Source of the DNA: Elymus sibiricus
Lineage: Eukaryota > Streptophyta > Magnoliopsida > Poales > Poaceae
DNA length: 64,000 bases
NCBI GenBank assembly: GCA_039707655.1
Contig: CM077666.1
Coordinates: forward strand, 281,498,666-281,562,665
Direction of reading: 5' to 3'
Made by a program: the position numbers and the translations under genes. The notes beneath the pieces were generated by a model. It searched no databases. It was given only the letters and a program-made list of their open reading frames with translations, and was not told the origin of the DNA. Position 1 is the stretch's first letter, and the number at the start of each line of letters is the position of its first letter. Of this stretch, positions 60,601-64,000 are shown one piece after another.

Positions 60601-61306
60601 CGACGAATTTGACGTTGGCGGCCGGCGGGTGCCGAGGTTGAAGAAGACGGCGACGGCGATGCAGAACAGCCTCTGGCCTCGATTCCTACAGCGGAGAGGA
60701 GCAGGGTGATGCGGCGGAGCTCGTGAGCAGCAAGGTAGGGCGAGGCGGAGCCGACGGCTGCGGGTGCAGTGAGCGGCGGCGACGGTGGCGCTCGGGCAGA
60801 GGAGAGGGAAGAGATTAGGGGGAGAGGATAAGCACGGGGAGAGTGAGAGAGAGTCGGGGGGCGTGGCGACTCCAGGGAGAAGGGGAGGCAGGCAGGGAGG
60901 CAGGAGGTGGCCTCGCGCGTGGCCGCGCGCTCCGGGCGCGTGCCCCTGTCCTCCTGGCGGGAGGTCAGGGGCGACTGGCACTTGGGCCAGATGGGCCGCC
61001 CAGTGCCAGGCCTGAGGTAAGCCAGGTAAGTGGCCTTTTATTTCTATTTGTTTTCTATTTTTTTCTGACATTTGTTTTGGCTCAAAATAAAATAGCTAGC
61101 CATTTGTATAAATCCTGAAAATTGTCATGTGGGCTAGGTATAAATAACTAGTGCCACATAAGAAGTTTCAGCATTTTTGAGCTTACATTTTATATATAAT
61201 AAATATAAATCTAGTGCATTTACTATTTGATTAACTCAAATGCCCAATATAAAATGTTTCTGTTACTCCAAAATATTGGTTGGTATTTTTACCTAAGTCC
61301 AATATT
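57608..61306 (-). repeat. Element H 5' LTR (right copy, truncated)
   Basis: It aligns with 48816-52514 of the left LTR and stops after CCAATATT at 61306. The final 171 bp are missing. The GC-rich block recurs at 60240-61020. Confidence 0.85.
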
Positions 61307-62983
61307 GGTCGCCCCGAGTTTGTTGGATCGGCGTCACCGAGTTGCGCAATCTGACCATTGGTCACCTAATCGGTGCAACCGAGTTTTATATATCGGTCTC
61401 ACCAAGATTCAAAAGTTGTCATCTTTTGGTCACTTTGGTACCACCGAGATTCACACATCGGTGTCATCGAGTTGGTCACTTTAGGTGTAACGGTTGGATT
61501 TTTGGGGATGCCTATATATACCCCTTCACCACCACCCACTCGAAAGAGAAGCACTCATAACAGATCCCCACTCATACCAACTGATTTTCTAAGAGAGAGC
61601 CACCTACTCATGTGTTGAGATCATGCCATTCCATTCCAACCATATGAATCTTGATCTCTAGCCTCCCCAAGTTGCTTTCCACCAAATTAATCTCTTCCAC
61701 CATAGCCAAATCTGTGAGAGAGTGATTGTGTGTTGAGGAGTCTATCATCTTGAAGCACAAGAGCAAGGAGTTCATCGACATTGCCGAGCCTATTACCTTT
61801 TGGAGGGTGGTGCCTCCTAGATTGGTTAGGTGTCGCTTGGGAGCCTCCTATTTTGTGTTGTGGAGTTGAACCAAGAAGTTTGTAAGGGCAAGGAGATCGC
61901 CTACTTCGTGAAGATCTACCCATAGTGAGGCTAGTCCTTTGTGGACAAAAGCCGTTATGGAATAGTCAAGGTTGCTACTTCATGGACCCTTATGGGTGGA
62001 GCCCTCCATGGACTCTCGTGACCGTTACCCTCCGTGGGTTGAAGACTCCATAAACGTGGACGTATGATAGCACCACCTATCGGAACCACAGGAAAAAATC
62101 ATCGTGTCCCCAAATTGCGTTTGATCTTCCTACCCTTCCTTTACTACTCATGCTTGTCTTTACTTTCCGCTGCTATACTCGTAGACATGCATGTGTAGGG
62201 TGTGCTTGACTTGCTATGAATGTGTTGAGATCCCCACTCATACCAACTGATTTTCTAAGAGAGAGCCACCTACTCATGTGTTGAGATCATGCCATTCCAT
62301 TCCAACCATATGAATCTTGATCTCTAGCCTCCCCAAGTTGCTTTCCACCAAATTAATCTCTTCCACCATAGACAAATCTATGAGAGAGTGATTGTGTGTT
62401 GAGGTGTCTATCATCTTGAAGCACAAGAGCAAGGAGTTCATCGACATTGCCGAGCCTATTACCTTTTGGAGGGTGGTGCCTCCTAGATTGGTTAGGTGTC
62501 GCTTGGGAGCCTCCTATTTCGTGTTGTGGAGTTGAACCAAGAAGTTTGTAAGGGCAAGGAGATCGCCTACTTCGTGAAGATCTACCCATAGTGAGGCTAG
62601 TCCTTTGTGGAGAAAAGCCGTTATGGAATAGTCAAGGTTGCTACTTCATGGACCCTTATGGGTGGAGCCCTCCATGGACTCTCGTGACCGTTACCCTCCG
62701 TGGGTTGAAGACTCCATAAACATGGACGTATGATAGCACCACCTATCGGAACCACAGGAAAAAATCATCGTGTCCCCAAATTGCGTTTGATCTTCCTACC
62801 CTTCCTTTACTACTCATGCTTGTCTTTACTTTCCGCTGCTATACTCGTAGACATGCATGTGTAGGGTGTGCTTGACTTGCTATGAATGCTAAAATATGCC
62901 AACACTTAAAATTAGGAAAAAGTAGATTTTTATTTGGTCAAGTTGTCTAATCACCCCCCTCTAGACATACTTTTGATCCTACA
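61307..62983 (+). repeat. Element E right LTR, 3' fragment, with internal 666-bp tandem duplication
   Basis: From about 61314 the sequence matches the left LTR from 21855 onward. It contains an intact TATATATA box (61513-61520), then a direct duplication: 61563 onward repeats from 62229 with a constant offset of 666 bp. The copies differ by only a few bases. The LTR ends at 62983 with CCTACA and the CCGGT target copy. Confidence 0.85.
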
Positions 62984-62988
62984 CCGGT

Positions 62989-63430
62989 CCCTCTAGGCGT
63001 CACTCTTTGGCTTGCATGATGGAGCCAAGGACGTGAATTCCATGGACGATGCCACACAACCTCTGTCGCAATGGTGGGGGACGTGTTGGATAACATCTAG
63101 GGCAACGGATGAGGGCCGACGGCGTGGATTGGGGAACAAGGGTGGCCGATGGCAAGGGCTGAAAGGCGGGAGGAGGGCGGTGTGTTTGGTGGATTTGGTG
63201 CAATTTGTAGTGGGGTCGGGTTGTCTGGTCCAACATGACAGACGCACTCGGTCGCACCCGAACTACCCCATATCTGTCCCAGATTTGGATTGGATATGAG
63301 ACATGCCAGTTAGTCCGAGCATTTGAGATCCGTTTGAGGTGCCCGATCGGGTCGCTTTTTTACAAATCAGTGACCAGGCCATCCAATTAGGCGTTTGAGT
63401 GTTGTTTGTGGTGCCGGACTGTAGATGGTC
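62989..63430 (-). mobile_element. PIF/Harbinger-like right end with the displaced 5' part of the SANT/Myb ORF
   Basis: This is the continuation of 21347 across element E. Read leftward it holds a pyrimidine-rich leader with several ATGs (for example at 63043) and a Pro/Arg-rich start that leads towards 62989 and, beyond E, the ORF at 21347. The outer end reads CGGACTGTAGATGGTC followed by TAA. This resembles the CTGTAGATGCTC-TAA type end of cereal Harbinger elements with their 3-bp TAA/TTA duplication. The opposite end was not found, so boundaries are tentative. Confidence 0.5.
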
Positions 63431-63433
63431 TAA

Positions 63434-64000
63434 CCTACAGTGGTCACTCATAGTACTCGCCAATGATGTTGTGACTCTGTTAATTGTCTAATTCTCCTAT
63501 ATCAAGTTACGATCCCAAGTTGGTTCTACAGTGCTATGACTTCAAATCCAAATCTTCTACATTTTCATGAATATATGTGTGTTCTAGATCTTATCTGCAA
63601 GTTGTATTCATCTATTATTGTTTCGAACCCTAGACCCCAAAGTGATAACAATTGGGATATTGACGAGGATGACTTTACCTTGAGGATTACATGTATTCAC
63701 CTCATGTTAATGCTTTGTTCCGGTTCTCTATTAAAAGGACATCTTAGTTACCCTTAATTTCCATTAGGATCCCGCTGCCATGGAGGGTAGGACAAAATAT
63801 ATTGTTCAAGTTCTTATCGCAAACATGTACAACTATTTATGGACTTCTTGCCTACATATGACTGATGAATTGGAGTGAGTTTGGTATCGCTCTATGACAG
63901 TTACACAATGAATCTCATTTGAACAAAACTCATTATGTACTTCCATGCCTATGCTTTCTGTAATTGTTGCTCTCATTACAATCATTATTGTGGCACTCAC
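63434..64000. other. Right-edge sequence, no gene seen, possibly an LTR fragment
   Basis: 63590-63960 includes ATTAGGATCCCGCTGCCATGG and GTTCTTATCGCAAACATGTAC. I associate these with a common Triticeae LTR-type repeat but cannot confirm it. A 73-codon open frame at 63536-63757 has no recognisable domain. Confidence 0.35.

Larger units (their letters stand above)
48816..61306 (-). mobile_element. Element H: chromodomain Gypsy (Tekay/Del-type chromovirus) with LTRs of about 3.8 kb
   Basis: The LTRs are 48816-52685 (3870 bp) and 57608-61306 (3699 bp, truncated). They start TGTCGGGACCC, and the complete one ends CTATGACA. The PBS on the minus strand is TGGTATCAGAGC, a perfect initiator-Met type. 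Gag, protease, RT, RNase H, integrase and a C-terminal chromodomain follow in chromovirus order on the minus strand. A deletion removed the last 171 bp of the right LTR with about 290 bp of E's LTR, so no target duplication remains. One frameshift and several stops disable the frame, but catalytic residues are mostly kept. Confidence 0.9.
21353..62983 (+). mobile_element. Element E: non-autonomous Sirevirus-like Copia retrotransposon hosting F, G and H
   Basis: The element has a perfect target duplication CCGGT at 21348-21352 and 62984-62988. Its left LTR is 21353-22858; its right LTR is 48612-48815 plus 61307-62983, split by element H. The PBS TGGTATAAGAGC differs by one base from the initiator-Met type. 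Three GGGGGAG tracts before the right LTR, and a Gag with one CCHC knuckle and a long coiled-coil C-terminus, are typical of sireviruses. Protease, integrase, RT and RNase H are absent. In their place is a separate ORF of about 699 residues with its own apparent promoter. About 9.9 kb is E's own sequence; the rest is nested insertion. Confidence 0.85.

Overview
This window looks like intergenic DNA from a large, repeat-rich grass genome, most likely a Triticeae species (wheat, Aegilops, barley or a relative). The evidence is the transposon types, recalled rather than searched: a CACTA element with a CACTACTGCAGGAT end, Gypsy elements with TGATACG-type LTRs, a Sirevirus-like Copia element with repeated GGGGGAG tracts, and a PIF/Harbinger end of the cereal type. 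I see no intact ordinary host gene and no tRNA, rRNA or CRISPR array.

Layout. 1-2524 is the right end of a CACTA transposon carrying a divergent pair of ORFs of unknown function. 2954-15388 is a coding-poor Gypsy element (A; TSD GACAA), split by a non-coding LTR element (B, 3784-10202; TSD GAAAG). About 15.4-19.0 kb holds a decayed hAT transposase on the minus strand. 19.0-20.1 kb is an unclassified repeat. 20113-21347 together with 62989-63430 is one PIF/Harbinger-like remnant with a SANT/Myb-type ORF, split by a 41.6-kb insertion.

That insertion is element E (21353-62983, TSD CCGGT), a non-autonomous Sirevirus. It has a gag and an additional ORF, but no protease, integrase, RT or RNase H. 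F (28506-47740, minus strand; Tat/Retand-like with an antisense spliced ORF) sits inside E's additional ORF. G (35346-44740, plus strand; Athila-like gag-pol plus a third ORF) sits inside F's protease. H (48816-61306, minus strand; chromodomain Gypsy with LTRs of about 3.8 kb) sits inside E's right LTR. The insertion order read from the nesting is Harbinger, then E, then F, then G, with H independently after E.

The most interesting signals are the extra ORFs. E's additional ORF appears to have its own TATA promoter and a 5'UTR intron. Arrays of a 13-bp palindrome (TCGGT-NNN-ACCGA) occur both in E's LTR and around this internal promoter. F's antisense ORF has an intron whose removal restores the reading frame. 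Only G and H encode polymerase functions, and both are broken, so nothing here looks able to move by itself.
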